DNA of 37,636 nt from Pseudomonas psychrophila HA-4. Lineage in GTDB: Bacteria > Pseudomonadota > Gammaproteobacteria > Pseudomonadales > Pseudomonadaceae. Position 1 is the stretch's first letter, and each line of letters starts with the position of its first letter. A program made the translations under genes and the position numbers. This document shows, in pieces, positions 17,458 through 26,362 of the stretch. Below the pieces are notes generated by a model. It did no database searches. It had not been told where the DNA came from and worked only from the letters and a program-made list of their open reading frames with translations. Where the stretch lies: NCBI RefSeq assembly GCF_000282975.1, contig NZ_ALJC01000101.1, forward strand, positions 1-37,636. Direction: 5' to 3'.

Positions 17458-18096
17458 TTACTTGTTTGGCTGTGGCGTGAGGCGCAGGTAGGGCTTCACA
17501 GCGCGGTAGCCTTTAGGGAAGCGTTTTTTGATGTCGTCTTCGTCCTTGAGCGACGGCACGATGACGACCTCGTCACCGTCTTGCCAGTTGGCCGGAGTCG
17601 CCACTTTGTAGTTGTCGGTCAGTTGCAGCGAATCAACCACGCGCAGAATTTCGTTGAAGTTACGCCCCGTGCTGGCCGGGTAGGTGATGGTCAGGCGAAT
17701 CTTTTTGTTGGGATCAATCACAAATAATGAGCGCACGGTGAGGGTGTCGCTGGCGTTGGGGTGGATCAAGTCGTAGAGGTCAGACACTTTGCGATCGGCG
17801 TCGGCCAGGATCGGGAAGTTAACCACGGTGTTCTGTGTTTCGTTGATGTCGCCGATCCACTTGTGGTGCGAGTCCACCGGATCAACCGACAGGGCAATGG
17901 CTTTGACGCCACGCTTGGCAAATTCATCCTTGAGCTTAGCTGTGAAGCCCAGTTCGGTGGTGCACACCGGGGTGAAATCGGCCGGGTGCGAAAACAGAAT
18001 GCCCCAGCTGTCGCCCAACCACTCATGAAACTGGATTTTGCCAGCGCTGGAATCCTGTTCGAAATCGGGGGCGATGTCGCCGAGTCTTAGGCTCAT
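17458..18096 (-). CDS. lsfA: 1-Cys peroxiredoxin LsfA
   Basis: A 212-residue peroxiredoxin of the Prx6 type that reduces peroxides. The catalytic site HPADFTPVCTTELG places the peroxidatic Cys at residue 45; no other cysteine is present, which defines the 1-Cys class. Further blocks are LSVDPVDSHHKWIGDI, FPILADADRKVSDLYDLIHP and TYPASTGRNFNEILRVVDSLQL. LsfA is a known sulfate-starvation-induced protein in Pseudomonas and is commonly next to ssu. AAAGGAG precedes the ATG. It has its own terminator, so it is transcribed apart from ssu. Confidence 0.96.
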   Translation of the reverse strand: MSLRLGDIAPDFEQDSSAGKIQFHEWLGDSWGILFSHPADFTPVCTTELGFTAKLKDEFAKRGVKAIALSVDPVDSHHKWIGDINETQNTVVNFPILADADRKVSDLYDLIHPNASDTLTVRSLFVIDPNKKIRLTITYPASTGRNFNEILRVVDSLQLTDNYKVATPANWQDGDEVVIVPSLKDEDDIKKRFPKGYRAVKPYLRLTPQPNK

Positions 18097-18336
18097 GGTG
18101 CAGCTCCTTTTTGCAGGGGATGGCAGGGCGTGATGGGCTTACTCTGCCTGCGTCATGAACGAATTAAAAAGAATAAATATCGATTTAATTAGATCCAAAA
18201 GGAATATTAAATACTGTTTCATTGGACGCAGCCCGGTACCGGGTTCACTCTGGATCCAGGTTTAGGCAAGGGGAGTGGCAGGGAGCTACGACTATTAATG
18301 TGTTGCGAATTGACCGTTCAGGTCTTCGGTAAACAC
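18097..18336 (-). promoter_or_regulatory. lsfA upstream region
   Basis: An AT-rich block (about 18150-18220) lies upstream of lsfA and includes GTCATGAACGAATTAAAAAG and AATAAATATCGATTTAATT. The palindrome CCCGGTACCGGG (18232-18243) lies further upstream. The AT-rich block could hold the promoter and a starvation-regulator site, but I cannot assign boxes. Confidence 0.35.
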
Positions 18337-18361
18337 CCTGCCCGGCGTTGCGCCGGGCAGG
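18337..18361 (-). terminator. Hairpin terminator after the porin gene
   Basis: CCTGCCCGGCG (18337-18347) pairs perfectly with CGCCGGGCAGG (18351-18361) across a 3-base loop. It is about 45 bases after the porin stop on the minus strand. The minus-strand T-run is weak (GTGTTTACC), while the plus-strand side has ATTTTTCTT, so it may work better in the other direction. Confidence 0.7.
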
Positions 18362-18406
18362 ATTTTTCTTACTTTTACGTCTTACTTTTTTTTCGCTACA
18401 AACGGC

Positions 18407-19756
18407 TTACAGCAAAGGGATCGAGTAGCTGACGATCAGACGGTTTTCGTCTTGATTGCGCTGGCCAGCGATGTCGTTGCGCCACATGGCGTTTTTCCAC
18501 ATCAGGCCCAGGTTTTTCAACGCACCTTCTTGAACAACGTAGGCAACAGTAATGTCGCGTTCCCATTCGGAAGCGCCATTGTTGGTTTGCACTTTGTTGG
18601 CGTTGTAGGTGTCGATGTTGTCACCGCGCAGGTAAACAGCACCTGCGGTCAGGCCAGGCACGCCGACCTTGGCGAAGTCATACGAGTAGCGTGCTTGCCA
18701 AGTACGTTCGCCAGCACGGGCGAACTTCTGGATTTGCGAGTCAGTGATGGTGTAGTTCGACGAGCCATCGCCTTGGTTCAACCAAGGGAAGTCGCTGCTA
18801 CCGTTACTGACTTGGTAACCGCCACCAAAGGTGTGACCGGCAACGGTGTACAACAGCAAACCGCTGTACAGGTTGTTGTCGACCTTGCCTTTACCGCTGG
18901 CCTGGCTCTGGTAGTTGCCGTTGCTGTAGTACGCAGGGACGCTACCGTTTTTGCCGTCATCAGTGCTGTTGAAGTAGCGCAGATCAGTTTTCAAAACACC
19001 TGGGCCGATTGCCCAGTTGTGAACCAGACCCAAGAAGTTCTGTTTGTAGAACTGATCCAGGTTGCCGTAGTAGTACTGCAGCAACAGGTCTTTGGTGACT
19101 TTGTAGTCCGCACCGGCGTAGATGAACTTGTTGCTGTTAGCAGTGCGAGCGTTCGCACCACCAATCGACATTTGTGCGTCGTTGCTGGAGTTACGGCCTT
19201 TAACGTGTTCGATCTGACCGCCGATCAGGGTCAGGTCCTTGATCTCGTTGGAGGTGATCTGGCCACCTTCAAAGGTCTGCGGCAGCAGGCGACCATCGTT
19301 GTAGGAGATAACTGGCAGTTTTGGCATCAGGGTGCCGTAACGCAGTTCGGTCTGAGAGATTTTGGCTTTGGCGGTGACGCCCAAGCTTGAGAAGTCATTC
19401 ACAGCGTTACCGTTTGACTTGCTCGGGAACACAGTGCCGCCGTACGAAGTAGCAGTAGCGCCGTTGGTACCACCGCCCGAATCCAGACGTACGCCCAACA
19501 GAGCGATTGCATCCAGACCGAAGCCTACGGTACCGGCGGTGAAGCCAGAGGTGTAGTCAACTTGGAAGCCTTGGCCCCACTCTTCGTTTTTGCTTTGCGC
19601 GCCTGCAGCTTTGGTGCCTGCATCGCGGTTATCCGTGTTGATGTAGAAGTTACGCAGTTTAAGCGTGGCTTTACTGTCTTCGATGAAGCCAGCAGCGCTC
19701 GCTTGCTGCGCCAACAAACCGAGGGCTAACGCCACGGCCACGGTGGACTTGTTCAT
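18407..19756 (-). CDS. OprD/OprE-family outer membrane porin
   Basis: A 449-residue outer-membrane channel. The signal peptide (STVAVALALGLLAQQASAAG, cleavage near residue 22) is followed by FIEDSKATLKLRNFYINTD, a typical mature OprD-family start. NEEWGQGFQVDYTSGFTAGTV, GFGLDAIALLGVRLDSGGG and QARYSYDFAKVGVPGLT are family blocks. The chain ends in YSIPLL rather than the usual terminal Phe. AAAGGAG precedes the start. Its place between lsfA and tauABCD suggests that it admits sulfonates or sulfate esters, which is inference from context. It is divergent from tauA. Confidence 0.92.
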   Translation of the reverse strand: MNKSTVAVALALGLLAQQASAAGFIEDSKATLKLRNFYINTDNRDAGTKAAGAQSKNEEWGQGFQVDYTSGFTAGTVGFGLDAIALLGVRLDSGGGTNGATATSYGGTVFPSKSNGNAVNDFSSLGVTAKAKISQTELRYGTLMPKLPVISYNDGRLLPQTFEGGQITSNEIKDLTLIGGQIEHVKGRNSSNDAQMSIGGANARTANSNKFIYAGADYKVTKDLLLQYYYGNLDQFYKQNFLGLVHNWAIGPGVLKTDLRYFNSTDDGKNGSVPAYYSNGNYQSQASGKGKVDNNLYSGLLLYTVAGHTFGGGYQVSNGSSDFPWLNQGDGSSNYTITDSQIQKFARAGERTWQARYSYDFAKVGVPGLTAGAVYLRGDNIDTYNANKVQTNNGASEWERDITVAYVVQEGALKNLGLMWKNAMWRNDIAGQRNQDENRLIVSYSIPLL

Positions 19757-20256
19757 TGTGTCGCTCCTTTACATTTCTAATTTTTGTAGTTCGTTCGCCC
19801 AAGATCTGTGTCTCGGTGCTACTGAATGCGCGATTAGCGCCAGACAGTGACTGACAAGTCAATCCTATCTTCTGGCGCCTACGACCTTTGTCTAGTGATC
19901 TGCCGTAGACGCGGAGGGTAATGACTTTTTTATAAACCCAAAAAGAATTATTTCTAAATCTTTCATAACAAATAGGTATATGTGAGGAAAAGTCCTACAA
20001 CTTCGCGAGCGGATGCTATCGGCCTTTGGTCTGATTCATAAATAGATTTTTATGAAATTTTTAAGTCGAGCCTCTGGGGCGGTTCTGCGGCGTACCCGCC
20101 GAGGCCGCAAAACCCGGATAAAAGCCCGTGCGCGCGCACAAAATGCAGAAGGCAGAACTTCATAAGCTAATGCTTAAAAGTTATTTATTTACTAATTCTT
20201 AGATCATTTAACCTCACATCGCGCCGATAACCGGCAGCCTGCTGAGGACTCTCCCG
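19757..20256. promoter_or_regulatory. Divergent porin/tauA control region
   Basis: Five hundred bases without a gene. On the porin side, GCGCCAGA (19837-19844) and TCTGGCGC (19871-19878) can pair. In the middle, TTCATAAA (20035-20042) and TTTATGAA (20049-20056) form a perfect 8-bp inverted repeat in AT-rich DNA. Nearer tauA, TTCATAAGC at about 20159 and TAAGC...GCTTA (20163-20176) precede a TTATTTATTTAC tract. These TTCATA words resemble those before ssuE, so a shared sulfur regulator of the CysB type is plausible. No classic boxes were assigned. Confidence 0.5.
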
Positions 20257-21237
20257 ATGAAACTGAACGCCCCCTTACGCCTTTTGGCAGCACTGTCTCT
20301 GGCCGGTGCCAGTTTCTTTGCGCAGGCCGCCAACGATGTGACCGTGGCTTATCAAACAACCGTAGACCCGGCCAAAGTCGCACAGGCTGACGGCGCGTAC
20401 GAGAAAGCCACAGGCGCCAACATCAAATGGCGCAAGTTTGATAACGGCGCGGACATCATTGCCGCCATCGCCTCAGGCGATGTGCAAATCGGTTACTTGG
20501 GTTCAAGCCCTCTGACTGCCGCCGTCACACGGAAGGTGCCGGTAGAAACCTTTTTGATCGCCACGCAGATCGGCGGCGCAGAAGCGCTGGTGGTTCGTGA
20601 CGGCTCGGGCATTAATGGCCCGCAAGACCTGGTCGGCAAAAAAATCGCTGTGCCCTTCGTATCGACCGGCCACTACAGCCTGCTCGCTGCCCTGAAGCAC
20701 TGGAACATCGAACCCTCGAAAGTGACGATTCTGAACCTCGCGCCACCGGCCATTGTGGCGGCGTGGAAACGCGGTGATATCGACGGCACTTACGTGTGGG
20801 ACCCCGCCTTGGGCGCAGCCAAAGAGAGCGGCAAAGTGCTGATCACCTCGGGTGAACTGGGCAAGCTCGGCGCTCCGACCTTTGATGCCTGGATCGTGCG
20901 CAAGGACTACGCCGCCAAGCACCCGGAAATCGTTAAAGAATTCGCCAAAGTCACCCTGGATGCCTACGCCGACTACCAGAAAGATCCTAAAGCCTGGCTT
21001 GCCAACCCAAGCAACGTCGACAAGGTTGTAAAACTGTCCGGCGCGAAGGCAACTGACATTCCAGGCCTGTTAGAAGGCAACGTCTACCCATTGGCGGCTG
21101 AACAAGTGGTTCTGCTCGGTGCACCGACCACCAAGGCGCTGACCGACACGGCGGCCTTCTTGAAAGAAGAAGGCAAGGTCGACGCGGTACTGCCGGACTA
21201 CGCGCCGGCGGTCAACGCCAGCTTCATCACTCAATAA
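20257..21237 (+). CDS. tauA: Taurine-binding periplasmic protein TauA
   Basis: A 326-residue binding protein. The signal peptide (LLAALSLAGASFFAQA, cleavage near residue 24) precedes NDVTVAYQTTVDPAKVAQAD, the typical TauA start. FDNGADIIAAIASGDVQIGY, LGSSPLTAAVTRKVPVETFL, VPFVSTGHYSLLAALKHW and GTYVWDPALGAAKESGKVL match taurine-binding proteins closely. It is the first gene of tauABCD, 27 bases before tauB. Confidence 0.96.
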   Translation: MKLNAPLRLLAALSLAGASFFAQAANDVTVAYQTTVDPAKVAQADGAYEKATGANIKWRKFDNGADIIAAIASGDVQIGYLGSSPLTAAVTRKVPVETFLIATQIGGAEALVVRDGSGINGPQDLVGKKIAVPFVSTGHYSLLAALKHWNIEPSKVTILNLAPPAIVAAWKRGDIDGTYVWDPALGAAKESGKVLITSGELGKLGAPTFDAWIVRKDYAAKHPEIVKEFAKVTLDAYADYQKDPKAWLANPSNVDKVVKLSGAKATDIPGLLEGNVYPLAAEQVVLLGAPTTKALTDTAAFLKEEGKVDAVLPDYAPAVNASFITQ

Positions 21238-21264
21238 TTTACGCCCGCTGAGGAGTCGACCGTC

Positions 21265-22059
21265 ATGGCCTTGTTATCACTGGAGCGCATCAGCGCACAG
21301 TACCCAGGCGCAGTTGAGCCGGTGTTGTCGGATATTTCCGTCAATCTCGGACCTCAACAACTGCTGGTCGCACTCGGCCCTTCGGGCAGCGGCAAAACCT
21401 CGTTGCTCAACCTGATTGCCGGTTTTGTTGAGCCCAGCGCCGGGCGCATCACCCTCGATGGCGCCCCGGTAAAAGGCCCAAGCGCCGAACGTGGCGTGGT
21501 ATTTCAGGACGATGTGCTGTTGCCCTGGCAAGACGTGCTGGCCAACGTTGCTTTCGGTCTGGAACTGGCAGGCATTGCGCGTGACAAACGCGAAGCGCGC
21601 GCCCGTGAAATGCTCTCTCTGGTGGACTTGTCGGGCTTTGAAAAGCGTCGCGTGTGGGAGCTTTCAGGCGGCCAGAAACAACGTGTGGGCCTAGCCCGCG
21701 CCTTGGCTGCTGACCCGCGCGTGCTACTGATGGATGAACCTTTCGGCGCCCTCGATGCCTTCACCCGCGAACAGATGCAAGAGCTGCTGTTGCAGGTGTG
21801 CAAGCGCACCGACAAGCCGGTGTTTCTGATTACCCACGACATCGAAGAGGCCGTATTTCTGGCCACTGACCTGATTCTGCTGGCGCCTAACCCTGGCCGA
21901 ATTGTTGAACGCCTGACCTTGGATTTTGGCCGACGTTACAACGCCGGCGAGTCGGCTCGCTCGATTAAATCTGACCCTCGCTTTATTGAAACCCGTGAGC
22001 ACGTGCTTGCGCGCGTGTTTTCACAACGTGGTGCCGCTCAGCGGCAGGAGCGCGCATGA
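21265..22059 (+). CDS. tauB: Taurine ABC transporter ATPase TauB
   Basis: A 264-residue ATPase. Walker A is GPSGSGKTS, the Q-loop [14 protein letters not shown], the signature [13 protein letters not shown], Walker [13 protein letters not shown] and the switch histidine in ITHDIEEA. These fit the taurine/nitrate/sulfonate ATPase group. GAGGAG lies upstream of the start, and the end overlaps tauC by four bases (ATGA). Confidence 0.96.
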   Translation: MALLSLERISAQYPGAVEPVLSDISVNLGPQQLLVALGPSGSGKTSLLNLIAGFVEPSAGRITLDGAPVKGPSAERGVVFQDDVLLPWQDVLANVAFGLELAGIARDKREARAREMLSLVDLSGFEKRRVWELSGGQKQRVGLARALAADPRVLLMDEPFGALDAFTREQMQELLLQVCKRTDKPVFLITHDIEEAVFLATDLILLAPNPGRIVERLTLDFGRRYNAGESARSIKSDPRFIETREHVLARVFSQRGAAQRQERA

Positions 22060-22889
22060 GCAGCTATGAAGCCGTTGCAGCCCCCATTGCTGCACTCCAT
22101 GCGCCGCGCCCGGTAAAGCGTAGTTTGAGCACGCGCTGGATCAGCGTTATTACTCTGGTCACATTAATCGCCACGTGGTGGGCCGTCACGGCGGCCGGTT
22201 TGATTGAACCGCTGTTTTTGCCGCCGCCGTCAGCCGTGCTGGAAAAAGGCTGGTTACTGGCGACCAAAGGCTACATGGACTCAACGTTGTGGCAGCACTT
22301 GGGCGCGAGCCTTAGCCGTATTGGTCTGGGCTTGGGCTTTGCGATTCTGACCGCCGTACCGGTGGGTATTGCGATTGGCCACAACCGTATTGCACGCGGC
22401 ATTTTCGACCCGCTAATTGAGTTCTATCGCCCGATTCCGCCGTTAGCTTATTTGCCGCTGATTGTGATCTGGTGCGGCATTGGCGAACTGTCGAAAGTGT
22501 TGCTGATTTACTTGGCGATTTTTGCCCCGATTGCGATTGCGACCGCCACTGGCGTACGCACTGTCGACCCCGCAAAAGTTCGTGCTGCACAGTCGTTGGG
22601 CGCCACCCGCTGGCAGTTAATTCGCCACGTGATTTTGCCCAGCGCCTTGCCAGATATTTTGACCGGCGTGCGTATTGGTCTGGGGGTTGGCTGGTCGACA
22701 CTGGTGGCCGCCGAGCTGATCGCAGCCACCAGCGGCCTGGGTTTTATGGTGCAGTCCGCGGCGCAGTTTTTAGTCACCGACGTGGTGGTTCTGGGGATTT
22801 TGGTGATCGCCATCATCGCCTTCGCCATGGAAATGGGCCTACGCGCCCTGCAACGAAAGCTGGTGCCGTGGCACGGCCAGGCTCACTAA
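22056..22889 (+). CDS. tauC: Taurine ABC transporter permease TauC
   Basis: A 277-residue inner-membrane permease with a cytoplasmic N-terminal tail of about 30 residues and six predicted membrane segments (for example [20 protein letters not shown]). [20 protein letters not shown] and the EAA-type loop [16 protein letters not shown] with [20 protein letters not shown] are typical of TauC. It overlaps tauB by four bases and is 49 bases before tauD. Confidence 0.96.
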   Translation: MSSYEAVAAPIAALHAPRPVKRSLSTRWISVITLVTLIATWWAVTAAGLIEPLFLPPPSAVLEKGWLLATKGYMDSTLWQHLGASLSRIGLGLGFAILTAVPVGIAIGHNRIARGIFDPLIEFYRPIPPLAYLPLIVIWCGIGELSKVLLIYLAIFAPIAIATATGVRTVDPAKVRAAQSLGATRWQLIRHVILPSALPDILTGVRIGLGVGWSTLVAAELIAATSGLGFMVQSAAQFLVTDVVVLGILVIAIIAFAMEMGLRALQRKLVPWHGQAH

Positions 22890-22938
22890 CGACTTCGAAT
22901 ACACATCGACGCTGATTAATCAGCGCGCAGATAACGAG

Positions 22939-23778
22939 ATGACCATGAGCCTGACCATTACCCCTATTAGCGCTGCCCTGGGCGCCCAGATTGACGGCGT
23001 TGATCTGACCCAGCCACTCAGCCTGGAATACCGCGATGCCATCGAACAAGCGCTGCTGGTGCACCAGGTCATATTCTTCAGAAATCAGCCCGTGACGCCA
23101 CAGCAACAGGCGCGCTTCGCGGCCAATTTTGGTGACCTGCACATTCACCCGATCTACCCCAACGTGCCGGAACAACCTGAAGTGCTGGTGCTGGACACGG
23201 CCGTTACCGACGTACGTGACAACGCGGTATGGCACACCGACGTGACCTTTTTGCCGACGCCTGCACTGGGTGCAGTATTGAGTGCCAAACAGTTACCGGC
23301 GTTCGGCGGCGACACGTTATGGGCCAGCGGCATTGCGGCATTTGAAGGGTTGTCCAAACCACTGCAAGTATTGCTACACGGTTTGACTGCAACGCACGAC
23401 TTCACCCAATCGTTCCCGCTGGAACGCTTTGGTTCGACCCCGGAAGACTTGGCGCGCTGGGAGCAAACCCGCAAAAACAACCCGCCGCTGTCGCATCCCG
23501 TGATTCGTACGCACCCGGTGAGCGGGCGCAAAGCGCTGTTCGTCAACGAAGGGTTCACTACGCGAATCAATGAGCTTTCAGGCCTGGAAAGCGAGGCGAT
23601 CTTGAAGCTGCTGTTTGCTCACGCGACCCGTCCCGAGTACACCATTCGCTGGCGCTGGCAGGAAAACGACGTAGCGTTTTGGGACAACCGCGTAACCCAG
23701 CACTACGCCGTGGACGACTACCGCCCGAACCGCCGCGTGATGCACCGTGCGACCATTTTGGGTGATGTACCGTTTTGA
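22939..23778 (+). CDS. tauD: Taurine dioxygenase TauD
   Basis: A 279-residue Fe(II)/2-oxoglutarate-dependent enzyme that converts taurine to aminoacetaldehyde and sulfite. The iron ligands are visible: His99 and Asp101 in WHTDVTFLP and His255 in [12 protein letters not shown]; Arg266 and Arg270 near the C-terminus are candidates for co-substrate binding. The numbering is the same as in E. coli TauD. The start may be the ATG at 22939 or at 22945. It is the last gene of tauABCD and the only non-flavin desulfonating enzyme here. Confidence 0.97.
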   Translation: MTMSLTITPISAALGAQIDGVDLTQPLSLEYRDAIEQALLVHQVIFFRNQPVTPQQQARFAANFGDLHIHPIYPNVPEQPEVLVLDTAVTDVRDNAVWHTDVTFLPTPALGAVLSAKQLPAFGGDTLWASGIAAFEGLSKPLQVLLHGLTATHDFTQSFPLERFGSTPEDLARWEQTRKNNPPLSHPVIRTHPVSGRKALFVNEGFTTRINELSGLESEAILKLLFAHATRPEYTIRWRWQENDVAFWDNRVTQHYAVDDYRPNRRVMHRATILGDVPF

Positions 23779-23801
23779 TTTGAAAGCGGCGCACGTAGCT
23801 G

Positions 23802-23946
23802 CCCCTCACCCCAGCCCTCTCCCGAGGGAGAGGGAGCTTTACCGGGGTGTTCTGAGGGGCAGTGCATGGCTTGCAGGCCGCAGAACATCTACAACATCCC
23901 CCGATCGGTTCCTTCTCCCTCCGGGAGAGGGCTAGGGTGAGGGAGC
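23802..23946. repeat. Large inverted repeat between tauD and tetR (REPIN-like)
   Basis: CCCTCACCCCAGCCCTCTCC with CGAGGGAGAGG at the left pairs with the near-complement at about 23913-23943 (CTCCCTCCGGGAGAGG and CTAGGGTGAGGG). Each arm is itself a palindrome (CTCTCCCGAGGGAGAG and CTCCCTCCGGGAGAG), and about 80 bases separate them. Two inverted REP units around a spacer is the structure of a REPIN. It fills the gap between convergent genes. Confidence 0.8.
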
Positions 23947-23947
23947 T

Positions 23948-24592
23948 TTACGGTTGTCGTTTTGGCAAAAAAGGCGGCAAGTACAACCCCAAATACGCAT
24001 CAAACACGCGCTGCCCTTCTTCGGCCATGCGCGGGGTGATGCTGTCGTGCAACTGAATCGAGCGCGCGTATACCCGATCCCCCAACTCCATCGCCAGCGC
24101 AAACACGTCCACGTCCTGTGGCAATGCCGGCAATTCAAAATGACGCATAAACAACGCGTGCATCAGTTGCCCAAGTTCAAGGTCGTGCTGACGATCTGCC
24201 CGCGTCACTTCGGTCAGCCCGTGCTGGGCCAAAATCAATTGCCGGGCTGCCGCATCTTCGCTGTAGATCGACAGCATGCGCCGCTCAACGATGTATGACA
24301 GGTCATGCCAGGTGTTCAGGCTTTCGTGGGCGATGGGCGCTTGCAGGCACGCGCGAAAAGCAGCATGCACATCGCCGGTCAGCGCTTCGAGCAAGGCGGG
24401 CACACTGGCAAAAAAGTGATAGACCGAAGAAGGCGGGATTTCAGCGCGCTCGGCCACGCTGTAGATCGACAGGCTGGACACCCCTTCCGCCGCCAGCAAG
24501 GTGCGGGCAGCGGCGAGTATAGAATCGATTCGGCCTTGGCTGCGTGCACGGGATTTGCGAGGGGTTACTCGTGGGGTGGCGAGGCGCGTCAT
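23948..24592 (-). CDS. TetR-family transcriptional regulator
   Basis: A 214-residue DNA-binding protein. The N-terminal helix-turn-helix region reads RIDSILAAARTLLAAEGVSS followed by SIYSVAERAEIPPSSVYHFF, the TetR signature; the C-terminal ligand domain is not assignable. The start at 24592 has GGAG eight bases upstream and is preferred over the longer frame to 24652, which would enter the spuI terminator. It lies between the tau and spu loci with its own direction, so its target could be in either or elsewhere. Confidence 0.9.
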   Translation of the reverse strand: MTRLATPRVTPRKSRARSQGRIDSILAAARTLLAAEGVSSLSIYSVAERAEIPPSSVYHFFASVPALLEALTGDVHAAFRACLQAPIAHESLNTWHDLSYIVERRMLSIYSEDAAARQLILAQHGLTEVTRADRQHDLELGQLMHALFMRHFELPALPQDVDVFALAMELGDRVYARSIQLHDSITPRMAEEGQRVFDAYLGLYLPPFLPKRQP

Positions 24593-24652
24593 GGGTGTCT
24601 CCTGCAGGGCAGCAGGCATTGTACGAGCCGCGCGAGCGGATTGCACAGGCAT

Positions 24653-24690
24653 AAAAAAACGCCGCTGGCAGTTAAGCCGGCGGCGTTTTT
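24653..24690 (-). terminator. Bidirectional intrinsic terminator after spuI
   Basis: ACGCCGCTGGC (24659-24669) and GCCGGCGGCGT (24676-24686) form an 11-bp stem with one G-T pair and a 6-base loop. Seven A residues precede it and five T follow, so it can end transcription in both directions. It terminates spuI and shields tetR. Confidence 0.92.
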
Positions 24691-24707
24691 ATGAGCGCTG
24701 CAATCGC

Positions 24708-26084
24708 TTACACGGTATGCAGGTACCAGTTGTATTCGAGGTCGGAGATGGAGTGTTCAAACTCTTCCAGCTCGCTCTCTTTACAGGCTACAAAGATGTC
24801 GATGTATTTCGGATCAATGTATTTGGCCATGACTTCGCTGTCATCCAACTCACGCAAAGCATCACGCAGGTTGTTTGGCAGGCTTTGCTCATTTTGCTCG
24901 TAGCTGTTGCCTTCAACCGGAGCGCCCGGCTCGATTTTGTTGGTCAGACCGTGGTGAACACCCGCCAGAACAGACGCCATCAACAGGTACGGGTTGGCAT
25001 CGGCACCGGCAACGCGGTGTTCAATGCGAACGGCATCAGAGGAGCCGGTCGGTACGCGGATCGCGACCGTACGGTTGTCCAGCCCCCAGCACGGCGAGTT
25101 CGGCACGTAGAACTGTGCGCCAAAACGACGGTAGGAGTTGACGTTAGGGCAAAGGAACGCCATCTGCGCCGGTAGGGTCTCCAGCACACCGCCGATCGCG
25201 TGACGCAATGCGGCGTTCTGCTCGGGATCCTCGCTGGCAAAAATATTTTTGCCCTCTTTGTCCAGAATCGAAATGTGAACGTGTAGTCCGTTGCCCGCCT
25301 GGCCTGGGTAAGGCTTGGCCATGAAGGTGGTATCCATTTCATGGTCGTAGGCGATGTTTTTGATCAAACGCTTGAGCAGTACCGCGTAGTCGCAGGCCTT
25401 GATCGGGTCGGCAACGTGGTGCAGGTTCACTTCGAACTGCGCCGGGGCACTTTCTTTAACGATGGCGTCAGCCGGGATGCCTTGCTCTTTCGCACCTTCC
25501 AGAATGTCCTGGAGGCAGTCGACGTATTCGTCGAGGTCGTCGATCAGGTAAACCTGTGTCGAATGCGGGCGTTTGCCAGAAATCGGCGAACGTGGCGGTT
25601 GTGGGCGGCCGTTTACGTTCTCCTGATCGATCAGGTAGAACTCAAGCTCAAAGGCTGCGCAGATAGTCAGGCCTAGATCGTCAAATTTGGTAACAACTTG
25701 ACGCAGCACTTCGCGCGGGTCGGCGAAGAAAGGTTCACCTTCAAGTTCGTGCATGGTCATCAGCAGTTGCGCGGTTGGGCGCTTTTGCCACGGCTCATTG
25801 CACAGGGTGTCAGGGATTGGATAACAGATTCGGTCTGCGTCACCGATGTCCAGACCCAGACCGGTGCTTTCCACCGTTGAGCCGTTGATATCCAGAGCAA
25901 ATAAAGAGGCCGGCAGGTTGATGCCTTTCTCGTAAACCTTGTGGAGACTGGTGCGTTCAATGCGCTTACCGCGCACCACACCATTCATATCCGCAATTAG
26001 AAGGTCAACGTACAGAACCTCAGGATGTTCCTTAAGGAACGCGTTCGCTTCATTCAGCTGAACGGCACGCGGGGGTACCGACAT
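24708..26084 (-). CDS. spuI: Gamma-glutamylpolyamine synthetase SpuI
   Basis: A 458-residue glutamine-synthetase-fold enzyme of the PuuA/GlnA-like group that joins glutamate to polyamines with ATP. Blocks include LYVDLLIADMNGVVRGKR, AAFELEFYLID, PGQAGNGLHVHISILDKEGK, NSYRRFGAQFYVPNSPCWGL and NRTVAIRVPTGSSDAVRIEH with ADANPYLLMASVLAG. These cover the glutamate, ATP and metal regions of the fold. It is divergent from spuA and paralogous to spuB, the arrangement known for P. aeruginosa spuI. AAAGGTG precedes the start. Confidence 0.9.
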   Translation of the reverse strand: MSVPPRAVQLNEANAFLKEHPEVLYVDLLIADMNGVVRGKRIERTSLHKVYEKGINLPASLFALDINGSTVESTGLGLDIGDADRICYPIPDTLCNEPWQKRPTAQLLMTMHELEGEPFFADPREVLRQVVTKFDDLGLTICAAFELEFYLIDQENVNGRPQPPRSPISGKRPHSTQVYLIDDLDEYVDCLQDILEGAKEQGIPADAIVKESAPAQFEVNLHHVADPIKACDYAVLLKRLIKNIAYDHEMDTTFMAKPYPGQAGNGLHVHISILDKEGKNIFASEDPEQNAALRHAIGGVLETLPAQMAFLCPNVNSYRRFGAQFYVPNSPCWGLDNRTVAIRVPTGSSDAVRIEHRVAGADANPYLLMASVLAGVHHGLTNKIEPGAPVEGNSYEQNEQSLPNNLRDALRELDDSEVMAKYIDPKYIDIFVACKESELEEFEHSISDLEYNWYLHTV

Positions 26085-26362
26085 GATGCAACACCTTTGT
26101 TGTTAAAAATATCAATCATTGAGCGCTACGGGTTTCAGTCAACCCGAACGGCATACCGAAGTCAAGCAGCCTCTTTTTTGCCCTAAAAAAGCGCTTAAAG
26201 GGCATTTTTGACGCATTTTAGGGCGAATTTCGCCCTTATAACGTTGTAGCACCCGCAGGCTTGAGCGGGGCGTGTTGTATTTTTTACGGGGGTGTTGTGT
26301 AAAAAAATGAACGAGGCTAAGCTCGATTCAAACCCATAACAGCAATAATACCGGGGTGTTAC
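26085..26362. promoter_or_regulatory. spuI/spuA divergent control region
   Basis: A cluster of GCCCT/AGGGC half-sites lies at 26180-26236: GCCCTAAAA (26180), AAAGGGCA (26197-26204), TTTAGGGCGAA (26217-26227) and TTCGCCCTTA. The last two form the perfect palindrome AGGGCGAA-T-TTCGCCCT (26220-26236). AT-rich tracts lie between and beside them. A regulator dimer binding several sites between the two promoters is a natural reading. I cannot name the regulator. Confidence 0.55.

Noticed and set aside
18452..19390. A 312-codon open frame antisense to the porin gene
   Set aside because: It is a shadow of the porin, whose signal peptide, family motifs and ribosome binding site are clear. The antisense product is valine-rich without recognisable motifs.
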